A stretch of DNA of 64,000 bases from Gammaproteobacteria bacterium (lineage in GTDB: Bacteria > Pseudomonadota > Gammaproteobacteria > Pseudomonadales > Pseudohongiellaceae), in assembly GCA_029253585.1 (NCBI GenBank), contig JAQWZF010000026.1, forward strand, positions 1 through 64,000, given 5' to 3'. Shown piece after piece: positions 1-8,650 of this stretch. Under the pieces are notes generated by a model. That model was not told where the DNA came from and searched no databases. It was given only the letters and a program-made list of their open reading frames with translations. How positions within the stretch are numbered: the stretch's first letter is position 1; the number at the start of each line of letters is the position of its first letter. Made by a program: the position numbers and the translations under genes.

Positions 1-1
1 T

Positions 2-69
2 GCCCAGGTGGTGGAATTGGTAGACACGCTAGCTTCAGGTGCTAGTGGTCGCAAGGTCGTGGGGGTTCA
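2..69 (+). pseudogene. 3'-truncated tRNA-Leu(CAG) copy
   Basis: The first 69 bases repeat the 5' part of the intact tRNA-Leu gene at 282-368 with two differences in about 68 positions. Acceptor 5' strand, D-arm, anticodon stem-loop with CAG, the variable arm and the start of the T-arm are all present. Similarity stops inside the T-loop, straight after the GTTCA-type motif, and is replaced by a string of short hairpins. No matching 3' acceptor strand or CCA follows, so it should not give a mature tRNA. It is either a duplication remnant or a tRNA 3' end disrupted by an integration event; a truncated integrase lies 440 bp downstream. Confidence 0.75.
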
Positions 70-71
70 CT

Positions 72-144
72 AATTGCGTAGCAATTTGGACGCCCGCTTT
101 TCAGGGCGCCCCGCAGGGGTTGAAATCGGCCTAAGGCGATTTCA
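72..144. repeat. Run of four tandem short hairpins
   Basis: Directly where the truncated tRNA copy loses similarity there are four consecutive inverted repeats: 72-77 with 81-86 (6 bp, 3-nt loop), 91-95 with 104-108 (5 bp), 109-112 with 116-119 (4 bp, 3-nt loop) and 121-128 with 137-144 (8 bp). The block is flanked by TTCA at 66-69 and 141-144. After it, about 145-160 weakly resembles a tRNA-Leu 3' end. Origin is unknown; it could be a processing or termination structure, or a small inserted element. Confidence 0.5.
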
Positions 145-214
145 ATCAACTCCTCTTCGGCCAGCGAGCACAAACATCCTCGAAGACACTGTATTTTTAC
201 TCAGCCCCCAAATG

Positions 215-243
215 TTGACAGGCCCTGCGGCTCTCGATAGAGT
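215..243 (+). promoter_or_regulatory. Sigma70-type promoter of tRNA-Leu
   Basis: A perfect -35 TTGACA at 215-220 is followed by a 17-bp spacer and a 4/6 -10 match TAGAGT at 238-243. The next bases (TGCGCTCCGG) make a GC-rich discriminator, as is usual for stringently controlled stable RNA promoters. The predicted start near 250 leaves about 30 nt of 5' leader before the mature tRNA at 282. The complete tRNA copy therefore has its own promoter and does not depend on the upstream truncated copy. Confidence 0.6.
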
Positions 244-281
244 TGCGCTCCGGTCGAAAAGACCGACCCATCTAAGATTAT

Positions 282-368
282 GCCCAGGTGGTGGAATTGG
301 TAGACACGCTAGCTTCAGGTGCTAGTGATCGCAAGGTCGTGGAGGTTCAAGTCCTCTTCTGGGCACCA
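282..368 (+). tRNA. tRNA-Leu (anticodon CAG)
   Basis: This is a complete class II tRNA with encoded CCA (366-368). The 5' acceptor GCCCAGG pairs with TCTGGGC near the 3' end with one G-U pair. The anticodon stem CTAGC/GCTAG encloses the loop TTCAGGT, giving anticodon CAG that reads CUG. The long variable arm and the T-loop GGTTCAAGTCC fit tRNA-Leu. In Pseudomonas a tRNA-Leu lies beyond purA, so this is probably the ancestral neighbour, now separated from purA by about 4.5 kb of accessory genes. Its 3' end is a plausible attachment site for the integrase fragment downstream. Confidence 0.95.
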
Positions 369-506
369 TTTTATAGCCCGAATCAAGTCATACCCATCGT
401 TTTAACCCTATTAAAATAGCATAATTACAAAAGATCTTATCCTATGCTGACTGGAGCTGTAGCATCTCCTCGTATCACTTTAGGGGGGTAGTTAGGGGGG
501 TAAGAA

Positions 507-1169
507 ATGCCAAGAGTCGCCAAACCGTTATCTGACATTCATGTGCGCAAACTAAGCTTCGCCGTAACCGCCGCGGGGAATCCAAAGGCCGCTCTTCATC
601 CTGTTGGGGGCGTTGCTGGCCTGCGTTTGCAAGTATCACCCCCAAACGCGTCGAACCCAAAGGGCGCCAGGTCGTGGATATACAAAATAACCATCGGCAG
701 CAAACGAAAAGAGATAGACCTCGGCTCTTACCCTGGAGTCTCACTCAAAGATGCTAGAGAGTTGGCTCGTCTAAAGTATGAATCTATCAAATCTGGTTTA
801 GACCCGGTTGCTGAGCAGAGGGCGAAAAAAGCAGCCCTAGTTGCCGAACAAGCCCAACATATTACTTTCGCAGAGTACTCGAAACGCTTCATTAATAAGC
901 AGGCCAAAGAATACAAAAGCCCCGAGCAGGTTCGCAGGTTAACGCATCAACTCACAGAATACGTTAATCCTCACATAGGCCATCTCTTCATTAAAGATAT
1001 TAATCGCGAGCATATCGTTCAATTCCTAAGGGAGACTTCTGATACATTCAATAATGAATACAGGAGTCACTTATGTTCTGACGGGATACACCATGCCAGA
1101 TCAAGCTTACTTGATCTACCTCAAGGAGTCCTGACCGAGCGGCATAGCCTTATCGGCGACGGACTCTAA
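507..1169 (+). pseudogene. Truncated tyrosine integrase (DUF4102 type)
   Basis: The 220 residues begin with a DUF4102-type integrase N-terminal domain (about 5-100: LSDIHVRKL, GGVAGLRLQV, WIYKITIGSKRKEIDLGSYP, VSLKDARELA) followed by a SAM-like core-binding domain (about 110-185) ending near EHIVQFLRETSD. Phage-type integrases of this family are about 400 residues with a C-terminal R-H-R-Y catalytic domain. None of that is here: from about residue 185 the sequence turns into unrelated residues and stops. It sits 138 bp after the 3' end of tRNA-Leu in the usual orientation for an integrative element, so it is read as the remnant of one. The start is supported by a G-rich stretch just upstream. 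Without the catalytic domain it cannot recombine DNA. Confidence 0.85.
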
Positions 1170-1181
1170 CTACTTCTCGAA

Positions 1182-1568
1182 CTAGCGATCTGTTACCACA
1201 GAAAAACTATAGGACCCTTCGTAAACCGCAGGGTCTTCTGCAACCACCGCCGTCCACTGCACCACGTAATCTCCATCTGGTATAGACGGGTTGGTGATTT
1301 CGATCATGAGATCATCGGCACCCATGGTGTGGAAGCCACGCAGGTCATAGTTGCCACCCGGGCCTGTCAAGCTAATCTTGCTATTGGGTACATCCGGCAA
1401 GGCATTAAAGTAGAGGCGCAGGTTACGCGGAGCTCGAATCAACACCGAATCCGCAGCAGGCTCCGCCCCTAAAAACGGAGTGGGCTCGCTGCTGCCGACA
1501 CAGCTTATGAGAGTGACTGCGATAGCTGCTATAGCTAATAGTGATCTGAAGTTTCTGCGATCAGGCAT
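1182..1568 (-). CDS. CopC/YobA-like domain lipoprotein
   Basis: From the ATG at 1568 (AGAGG nine bases upstream) the product is 128 residues. It opens with a short basic stretch, a hydrophobic segment and a lipobox ending LISC, so it should be a lipidated periplasmic or outer-membrane protein. The mature part resembles the CopC/YobA fold: a strand like RAPRNLRLYFNALPD followed at the end by IPDGDYVVQWTAVVAED and EGSYSFSV, the typical 'G-Y-V-W-A-S-D' closing pattern of that family. Classic CopC binds copper through an N-terminal histidine; here the mature N-terminus is the lipidated Cys and no such His is seen, so copper binding is uncertain. It converges on the integrase remnant. A longer reading upstream exists, but the lipobox favours this start. 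Confidence 0.7.
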   Translation of the reverse strand: MPDRRNFRSLLAIAAIAVTLISCVGSSEPTPFLGAEPAADSVLIRAPRNLRLYFNALPDVPNSKISLTGPGGNYDLRGFHTMGADDLMIEITNPSIPDGDYVVQWTAVVAEDPAVYEGSYSFSVVTDR

Positions 1569-1797
1569 GTTCAACATTCCTCTGTGATTTTCTACTGACT
1601 TGCTATCAACGAATTCTCTTATCGTGCAGTTACTGAAATAACTTTTAGTGTCGAAGTGTAACCCTTTAGGCACTCTAGTTCATTGCAAGAATGGTGTCCG
1701 CGACAATATGACGCGAGAGGCGTTTGTCAATGGTAAGAGGGTAGTTGCTAGAGGGAACTGCGGTGCTGACTGCCGAAGGCGCTTAAGGACTAAACGC

Positions 1798-1986
1798 CTA
1801 GTGTTGGTCTCGCTGCTTCTTCACCGCAGAGAGCTCTTTAGCGAATTGATCAAGCTTCATTCTAATTTCGTCTTCTTTCTGCTTCTTTAGAAAGCTCATA
1901 TCGCTATCCGCTTTCGCTTCTTCGATGGCCTCCTGGATTGCATCGGTTATTGGCTTGTCTATTGCTGCTTCAGCAGATTTGTTCAT
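1798..1986 (-). CDS. Small charged coiled-coil hypothetical protein
   Basis: This 62-residue protein begins MNKSAEAAIDKPITDAIQEA and is dense in Glu, Lys, Asp and Gln with heptad-like spacing. It is probably one continuous helix or coiled coil. It has no signal peptide or membrane segment. A good ribosome-binding site (GGAG, nine bases before the ATG) supports translation. It lies alone between the CopC-like lipoprotein and a long non-coding stretch in the accessory region next to tRNA-Leu. I do not recognise a family and propose no function. Confidence 0.55.
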   Translation of the reverse strand: MNKSAEAAIDKPITDAIQEAIEEAKADSDMSFLKKQKEDEIRMKLDQFAKELSAVKKQRDQH

Positions 1987-2654
1987 TCGCTATAACTCCA
2001 GCTATTGCGTCCAACTTCTAGTGCCGGTCAATTTGAAACAGACGGCATGTGTGATTTCCAGCGATGCCATGTGTCGGTTTTTAGTCTTATTTTGGCCTCT
2101 TCTTTAAAAGAGCCCTGCAAATTACTGCCGGATTGTGTCACTCGCACTGTAATTATCGAGACTACAATCGCGCTTCTTACGTTTAGAAATCAATAATTTA
2201 GCTACATCTATGGAGCGCAACATATAGTGTAAGTCGGCCGAAGTCAAACAATATCTAGTGCTTTCAAGTTCTTATAGGGCACATTTCGCACCCAGAAGAT
2301 AAGTGGTATATCTGCCCCCCTCGCCTTGTGCCACTGCATTTTAAAGCAAATAATTTCAATAATTTCTGATACTTAGGTGCTCGCCAGCCATGCCATATAT
2401 AAACAAATAAAGGACATCCAATTTAAACAAAAAAGGACACCCAATTAATCTAAATTTTCTGAGAAGTGAGCCGCCAGTCATAGGTTTAAGCCAAGTGATG
2501 GATTTTTGAACAATGCATTATCGACGCGCTCAGGTAATCGTGACGCGTATCTGCACTTCCTAAGTATTAAGTACGCTGATGTGTCGACAGAGGATATCGA
2601 GAGAGGGTGTTTTGGTGATTCTGGGAGCTAGTCCAAGATGAAGACAGAGGTGAT
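1987..2654. other. Non-coding AT-rich stretch upstream of RAYT end
   Basis: I see no convincing gene in these 668 bases. They hold the GGACAYCC direct repeats at 2408-2448 and, at about 2470-2631 on the plus strand, a stretch free of stops that reads like protein (for example GNRDAYLHFLSIKYADVS) but lacks a credible start. It may be the tail of a decayed gene. Confidence 0.5.
2408..2448. repeat. Two direct copies of AAAGGACAYCCAATT
   Basis: Near-identical units AAAGGACATCCAATTTA and AAAGGACACCCAATTAA begin about 23 bp apart (GGAC at 2412 and 2435). They lie about 200 bp beyond the 3' end of the RAYT transposase gene. The pair may be part of the end structure or target of that element, but no palindromic REP hairpin is obvious. 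Confidence 0.5.
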
Positions 2655-3761
2655 CTAGGCGCTGCCGTATAACAAGCGAGAAGAATGAACTCCCCTTACC
2701 CATTTATGCGGATGCTTCAAACTCACTCCAGACTTGATACGGCTTTCATGAAAATGAACCAATGCCGATTCGGTTCCTGCCGCCACGGAGTAGTGGTGAT
2801 GAAACCCGGTGACGCTCTTTATCCAGGCTTCGCCATCTATGCCCAGCTCATTTAGCAGCCTGTTCTTCTCATCCGAAGTATCTGTGATCTTGTGGGCAGA
2901 ATATTCTTCCGGATGAAGTGCTTTGCAGGTTGTCTCCAGCAAGTCGAAATAGCTTTGCGGGGAAATTGCCATGGGGTGGTATGACGCCTCACTAGCCCCA
3001 CCTATTTCGGACATTGGGCGTAGCTTCGCCTGTCTGTCGCCGGCCTGGCGACCGACCAGATGTTTCGTATTACGGCGTGTAAGAAGACGATGTTGCCGGT
3101 AGCTTCGATTCTTCACTTTCTTCGCATGATTAATCAGTCGCTCCTGGATCGAAGTGAAATCACTCCCCTCCAGTGAATCGGTAACGCCAGCCCGAACAGG
3201 ATTTAGATCCACGTAGGCCATACACGTTACCAACGCTTTCTCATCTAGCAGGGCCTGACTCTTAAACCGCCCTTCCCAGAAACGACCACTGCATGCATCT
3301 TCCCGATTCGCCTGACGGGCAGCTGTTTCGTTCACACAGCGCATAAACCAGCTAATATCCATGAGCCGCTCCCGCCACAGACTCACTTGATGCTGCAGGC
3401 GCTTCCGCGCCTCCTTGCTCGATTTGTTTTTCTGTAGGGTGGTTATCAGGGCCGCATTACGCGGAAATAGTGCAGTCCATCGTCTGATTACCTCTGCATC
3501 ATCCCAATCTTTCGCTTGCTGCTCGTTAACGAATAAGACCAGATGGTAGTGATTACTCATAATGGCATAGGCACAGATATCGATTGAAAACTGTGCTGCC
3601 AAGGTCTTGATTCGCGTCACTAGCCACTGCTTACGGTGATCGAAATTCTTCCCGCTGACCGGATCGTCACCACAGAGATAGGCGCGGCGCACACAGCGTG
3701 AGATACAATGGTAATAAGGTGTATCTTGCAGCGACACTTGTTGGTATCTGGCTCGGGTCAT
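2655..3761 (-). mobile_element. REP-associated tyrosine (Y1/RAYT) transposase
   Basis: The 368-residue protein belongs to the IS200-like HUH/Y1 superfamily. It shows the N-terminal YYHCISRCVRRAYLCG block, the metal-binding HUH motif HYH at 71-73 in IMSNHYHLVLF, the block GRFWEGRFKSQALLDE at about 159-174, and the catalytic tyrosine Y183 in YVDLNPVRAGV. These are the hallmarks of REP-associated tyrosine transposases, which nick and rejoin single-stranded DNA at REP hairpins. All catalytic residues are present, so the gene looks intact. The C-terminal 150 residues are family-specific and may serve in DNA recognition. The ribosome-binding site is weak. It stands alone between short intergenic regions and diverges from the sugar kinase gene. 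Confidence 0.9.
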
Positions 3762-3950
3762 CGGTGTTTGCTATGTCACTTTGTTCCAGTTGTTGTTCTT
3801 GCTTTAGTCGAAATTGTCTGTCGTTTACAGCCAGGACAAAATGCAAGCGGACCGAAGATTTTAGAGTGTTTGTAGTACTATGCAAGGCGAAATTAAAAAG
3901 TGATAAAGTGGCAGTGACACAACAGGAACGAAATAGGGATTGAGGTAGTA

Positions 3951-4868
3951 ATGAGAATCGGAGTTGACTTAGGTGGTACGAAAATCGAGGGGATATTGCT
4001 TGCACCTAATGGTGAGGTTGTAGAAAAGATTCGCGTCGATACGCCAACGGAAAAATATTCAGATACGGTCGAGGCGCTGTGCCAAGTGGTCGAAGAGCTT
4101 CAGCAGAAAGCTCCCCTCGAGCAGTGCACGGTCGGAATTGGGACTCCTGGCGCCTTATCCAAAAAGAATGAGAATGACGTCGAGCTAATGAAGAACTGCA
4201 ATTCGATCTGCCTCAATGGCGAACCGTTAAAGGTCGATATCGAGAAACGACTGGGCTATGAGACCAGAGTTGAGAACGATGCGAATTGTTTCGCACTTTC
4301 CGAGGCCTGCTACGGTGCGGCGAGATCTGCCAGGACGGTTTTCGGTGTGATCCTGGGTACAGGAACAGGTGGCGGTATCGTAATAGGCAAGCAGTTACAC
4401 ACCGGCCCGAATCGCATTGCCGGCGAATGGGGACACAACTGTATTCCCAGCTCGGTTCGCAAACTGATTGCTGAAGATCGACGCTGCTACTGTGGCAGAC
4501 AGAACTGCAACGAGACTGTTCTTTCTGGCCGAGGACTAAGGCAAACCCACTTCGAAGCGAGCGAAGTCTCGCTAGAAGCCGCGGAAATAGCGCGCTTAGC
4601 GACTAACGGCGATAGTCACGCGAACAATACTATACAGACATACTGCGAGCAGTTAGCCCGATGTCTCTCGAGCATAGTGAACTTTTTTGACCCGGAAATG
4701 ATTGTCTTGGGCGGGGGCTTATCGAACATTGAGCAGCTGTATGTGCAGGTTCCGGATCTCATGCGTGAGCATGTGTTCACAGGCAATATGCTGACCGAGC
4801 TATCGGCACCTCAATTTGGCGATGCCAGCGGCGCCATCGGTGCCGCCTGTCTCTGGCCTCTCGTCTAA
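3951..4868 (+). CDS. mak: ROK-family sugar kinase, Mak-like fructokinase
   Basis: This 305-residue cytoplasmic kinase closely follows E. coli Mak in length and order of motifs. It has the ATP phosphate-binding MRIGVDLGGTKIEG at the start, the catalytic Asp in VENDANCFALSE (D110), the glycine loop GVILGTGTGGG at 132-142, and the ROK zinc site with H162 (GEWGHN) and C179/C181/C186 (CYCGRQNC). Mak phosphorylates D-fructose, and less well mannose, with ATP. A GAGG sequence lies a few bases before the ATG. It converges with purA with a 16-bp gap and no clear terminator. Substrate is inferred from overall similarity; another hexose is possible. Confidence 0.85.
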   Translation: MRIGVDLGGTKIEGILLAPNGEVVEKIRVDTPTEKYSDTVEALCQVVEELQQKAPLEQCTVGIGTPGALSKKNENDVELMKNCNSICLNGEPLKVDIEKRLGYETRVENDANCFALSEACYGAARSARTVFGVILGTGTGGGIVIGKQLHTGPNRIAGEWGHNCIPSSVRKLIAEDRRCYCGRQNCNETVLSGRGLRQTHFEASEVSLEAAEIARLATNGDSHANNTIQTYCEQLARCLSSIVNFFDPEMIVLGGGLSNIEQLYVQVPDLMREHVFTGNMLTELSAPQFGDASGAIGAACLWPLV

Positions 4869-4884
4869 AGATTGAGTATCGGCT

Positions 4885-6186
<1,302 letters not shown>

Positions 6187-6216
6187 CTACTCAATTCCTT
6201 AGCGTTAGTTTAAAGG

Positions 6217-7410
6217 CTACGTTAAATTCTCAACTATCCACTTGCCATCGACGAACTGCAGTTGCCGATCACAATTCAAGTCTTGTAGTTCTTTAGTCGC
6301 GAGCTCACTGACCAGAAGATTGATTATTACAATCTCACCATCTGCCCGCAATTTCGCAATCGCATCCAATAGCTCTACTTCATTACCACTCGGCGCTAGT
6401 ATTGTTTTTTTCTGCGTAAATGTCTTACTGCTTAGCCTGGCGATCGTCTTAAGGTCGCTGTCAAAACCCGAGGCGGGTCGCGAACGGCCGAAGACCTCAC
6501 CGATGTGGTCATAGCGACCACCCTTTGCCACTGCCCGGCCATAGTTCGGCGTATAGGCAGCGAATACTATCCCTGTGTGGTATTCGTAGCCACGCAACTC
6601 ACAAAGATCGAAACACATATTCATTTCGGGATGACGCTGCTTGACCCCTTCCACTATCAATACTAATTCCAGCAATACTTTCGTTACAGCATTCGACGCG
6701 TTCTCGAAAACGCTCAAGGCCTCTTGCAGCACAGACTCATCGCCACTAAATCGCGTGAGTTGCTTCAACATCGCATTCAACGAGGCATCTTCTACGGCGG
6801 CATTCAAGACCGCATCTATTTCGTCATAGGCCTTGCGCTGCACGGCATCGAACAGCTTCGCTTCGGTGTCAGGTCCTATCGCCGCTTCTTTAACAAGGGC
6901 ACGAAAGATGCCCACGTGCCCCAACACTATATAGACATTGTCGATTGCTGCCGCGTTCAACGTGGCGTACATAAGACAGATCAGTTCGATATCACACTCG
7001 ACACCGGAATGACCGTATAACTCTGCACCAACGCGAATGGGAACTCGCGATGCCAACAACCCGCGGGGCTTGGTGTGCAGTACGTTGTCTGCATAGCACA
7101 GCCGCACCGGGCCATCTCTATTCATGCAATGCGCATCGATTCGAGCAGCCTGAGGAGTAATATCTGCACGAATACCCAGCATGCGACCACTTAACTGGTC
7201 GGTGATCTTGAATGTATGCAGGTCTAAATCGTGAGATGAACCGACTAACAGAGAATCCAGGTATTCGATCAGCGGCGTAATCACCAGCTGATAGCCCCAA
7301 GACTCATAGAGATCCAATAGCTGGCGGCGCAAGTATTCCAACTTGCTAGCCTCTAAGGGGAGAATTTCCTCAACACCATCAGGAAGTAACCAACGTTTTG
7401 CAGAAGTCAT
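6217..7410 (-). CDS. hisZ: ATP phosphoribosyltransferase regulatory subunit
   Basis: HisZ is a catalytically inactive relative of histidyl-tRNA synthetase that pairs with the short-form HisG to start histidine biosynthesis. The 397-residue protein begins with WLLPDGVEEILPLEASKLEY and keeps the class II synthetase-like core (VITPLIEYLDSLL, IRADITPQAARIDAH). The region CELRGYEYHTGIVFAAY followed by AKGGRYDHIGEVFGRSRPA gives the typical histidine-synthetase-like fold ending. The C-terminal anticodon-binding domain of HisRS is absent, as expected for HisZ. It lies between a DUF2065 gene and purA, as in Pseudomonas. The presence of HisZ implies that HisG elsewhere in the genome is the short form. 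Confidence 0.95.
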   Translation of the reverse strand: MTSAKRWLLPDGVEEILPLEASKLEYLRRQLLDLYESWGYQLVITPLIEYLDSLLVGSSHDLDLHTFKITDQLSGRMLGIRADITPQAARIDAHCMNRDGPVRLCYADNVLHTKPRGLLASRVPIRVGAELYGHSGVECDIELICLMYATLNAAAIDNVYIVLGHVGIFRALVKEAAIGPDTEAKLFDAVQRKAYDEIDAVLNAAVEDASLNAMLKQLTRFSGDESVLQEALSVFENASNAVTKVLLELVLIVEGVKQRHPEMNMCFDLCELRGYEYHTGIVFAAYTPNYGRAVAKGGRYDHIGEVFGRSRPASGFDSDLKTIARLSSKTFTQKKTILAPSGNEVELLDAIAKLRADGEIVIINLLVSELATKELQDLNCDRQLQFVDGKWIVENLT

Positions 7411-7455
7411 GTCTATTCAGCTTTCACTATGTAAATCTAATAAATTCGTACATTC

Positions 7456-7641
7456 TTAATTAATAATCAGAAGCAAGATCGTGCCGGCCAACATACTTCC
7501 CAAACCTATCATGCGCATGGTGTTGTCATCGATCTGATCCAACATCAACAACATCTTTCGCCATCTGCCCGGGATGATGAAGGGTATCACTCCTTCTATT
7601 ACAAGCATCAGACAAAATGCTACGGCCAATTCATGCCACAT
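7456..7641 (-). CDS. DUF2065 (YjeT-like) inner-membrane protein
   Basis: The ATG at 7641 is preceded by AGAGG with seven-base spacing, so it is preferred over an upstream in-frame start. The product is 61 residues with two predicted membrane helices: LAVAFCLMLVIEGVIPFII and IGLGSMLAGTILLLIIN, joined by a loop with PGRWRKMLLML. This matches DUF2065, a small inner-membrane family that commonly sits between hflC and hisZ/purA. Function is not established. A strong bidirectional terminator separates it from hflC, so it probably starts its own transcript with hisZ and purA. Confidence 0.9.
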   Translation of the reverse strand: MWHELAVAFCLMLVIEGVIPFIIPGRWRKMLLMLDQIDDNTMRMIGLGSMLAGTILLLIIN

Positions 7642-7693
7642 AGGCTTACCTCTATTCTTGTAGCTAGCCATTGCAACAGCTATTCACACAACC

Positions 7694-7740
7694 AAAAAAG
7701 TAAACCTGAATCGCTGAATGCGATTCAGGTTTACTTTTTT
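7694..7740. terminator. Perfect 20-bp stem bidirectional terminator
   Basis: The arms at 7694-7713 and 7721-7740 pair perfectly over 20 bp around a 7-nt loop. Six A at one end and six T at the other make a rho-independent terminator usable in both directions. On the minus strand it lies just after hflC and would end the hfq-hflX-hflKC transcript before the DUF2065-hisZ-purA unit. Confidence 0.9.
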
Positions 7741-7783
7741 CTAACTCTTCTGATTCTTGGCTATTCCACTGCTTGAGTGGAGC

Positions 7784-8650
7784 TTACTGTGAAATCCCGT
7801 TCTTCAGATACTTGAAATAGTCACCATCTGGATCGAGTAGAAGCACATCGCTCTTCGAGCTAAATGTTTCCCGATAAGAATTCAGACTTCGAGTAAAAGC
7901 ATAAAACTCAGGATTTTTATTGTAGGCATCGGCGTAGATAGCAGTCGCTGTCGCATCACCCTCACCGCGCAGGCGCTCTGCATCTCTGTAGGCTTCGGCG
8001 CGAAAGATCGTAGCTTGACGGTCTGCGTCAGCACGAATACCGATCGCGAGCTCTTCACCGAATGAACGCAACTCTTGCGCTTCTCTGTTTCGCTCGGTAA
8101 TCATGCGCTCGTAAACGGACGAACGCACGTCTTCCGGTAGATCGATACGCTTCACTCGCACATCGATGATTTCGATGCCGATATCCGCCGCCGTAGTTTC
8201 ATTAAGCTCGGCAGTCAAGGCCAACATCAGCTGATCTCTCTCGCCAGCTACTACCTCTGCCAGAGTTCGGTTACCAATCTGGTCACGCAGGCCATCGTTT
8301 ATTCTCTCGGCAAGCAGGCTGCCAGCGGTAGCCGTATTACCCCGTGTCGAGATATAGAACTGGCCGACATCTACGATGCGCCACTTAGCATAGGAATCAA
8401 CTTCCAGTGCCTTCTGCTCCAAAGTCAGGAATCGACGTCGCGGTGCGTCCTCGGTCAAGATACGAGCATCGAATTTTCGCACCGTGTTGACCCAAGGAAT
8501 CTTGACGTGAAGGCCCGGCTCGATATTGTCCTGCACTAGCTCACCAAACTGCAGCATCACAGCTCGCTCGGTTTCCTTCACAACAAATAGAGCATTACCC
8601 GTGACTACGACAACAAGAAAGATAAAACCTACTGCAATAAAATTCTTCAT
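7784..8650 (-). CDS. hflC: HflC, SPFH-domain regulator of FtsH
   Basis: HflC forms with HflK a membrane cage that surrounds and modulates the FtsH protease. The 288-residue protein starts with one N-terminal membrane helix (FIAVGFIFLVVVVTGNALFVV) and continues with a band-7/SPFH domain: ETERAVMLQFGE, PGLHVKIPWV, FDARILTEDAPRRRFLTLE. A coiled-coil-forming stretch rich in Ala, Glu and Arg follows (MITERNREAQELRSFGEE to RADADRQATIFRAEAYRDAE). The start overlaps the hflK stop by 4 bp, indicating translational coupling. It ends the transcript at the strong terminator 7694-7740. Confidence 0.97.
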   Translation of the reverse strand: MKNFIAVGFIFLVVVVTGNALFVVKETERAVMLQFGELVQDNIEPGLHVKIPWVNTVRKFDARILTEDAPRRRFLTLEQKALEVDSYAKWRIVDVGQFYISTRGNTATAGSLLAERINDGLRDQIGNRTLAEVVAGERDQLMLALTAELNETTAADIGIEIIDVRVKRIDLPEDVRSSVYERMITERNREAQELRSFGEELAIGIRADADRQATIFRAEAYRDAERLRGEGDATATAIYADAYNKNPEFYAFTRSLNSYRETFSSKSDVLLLDPDGDYFKYLKNGISQ

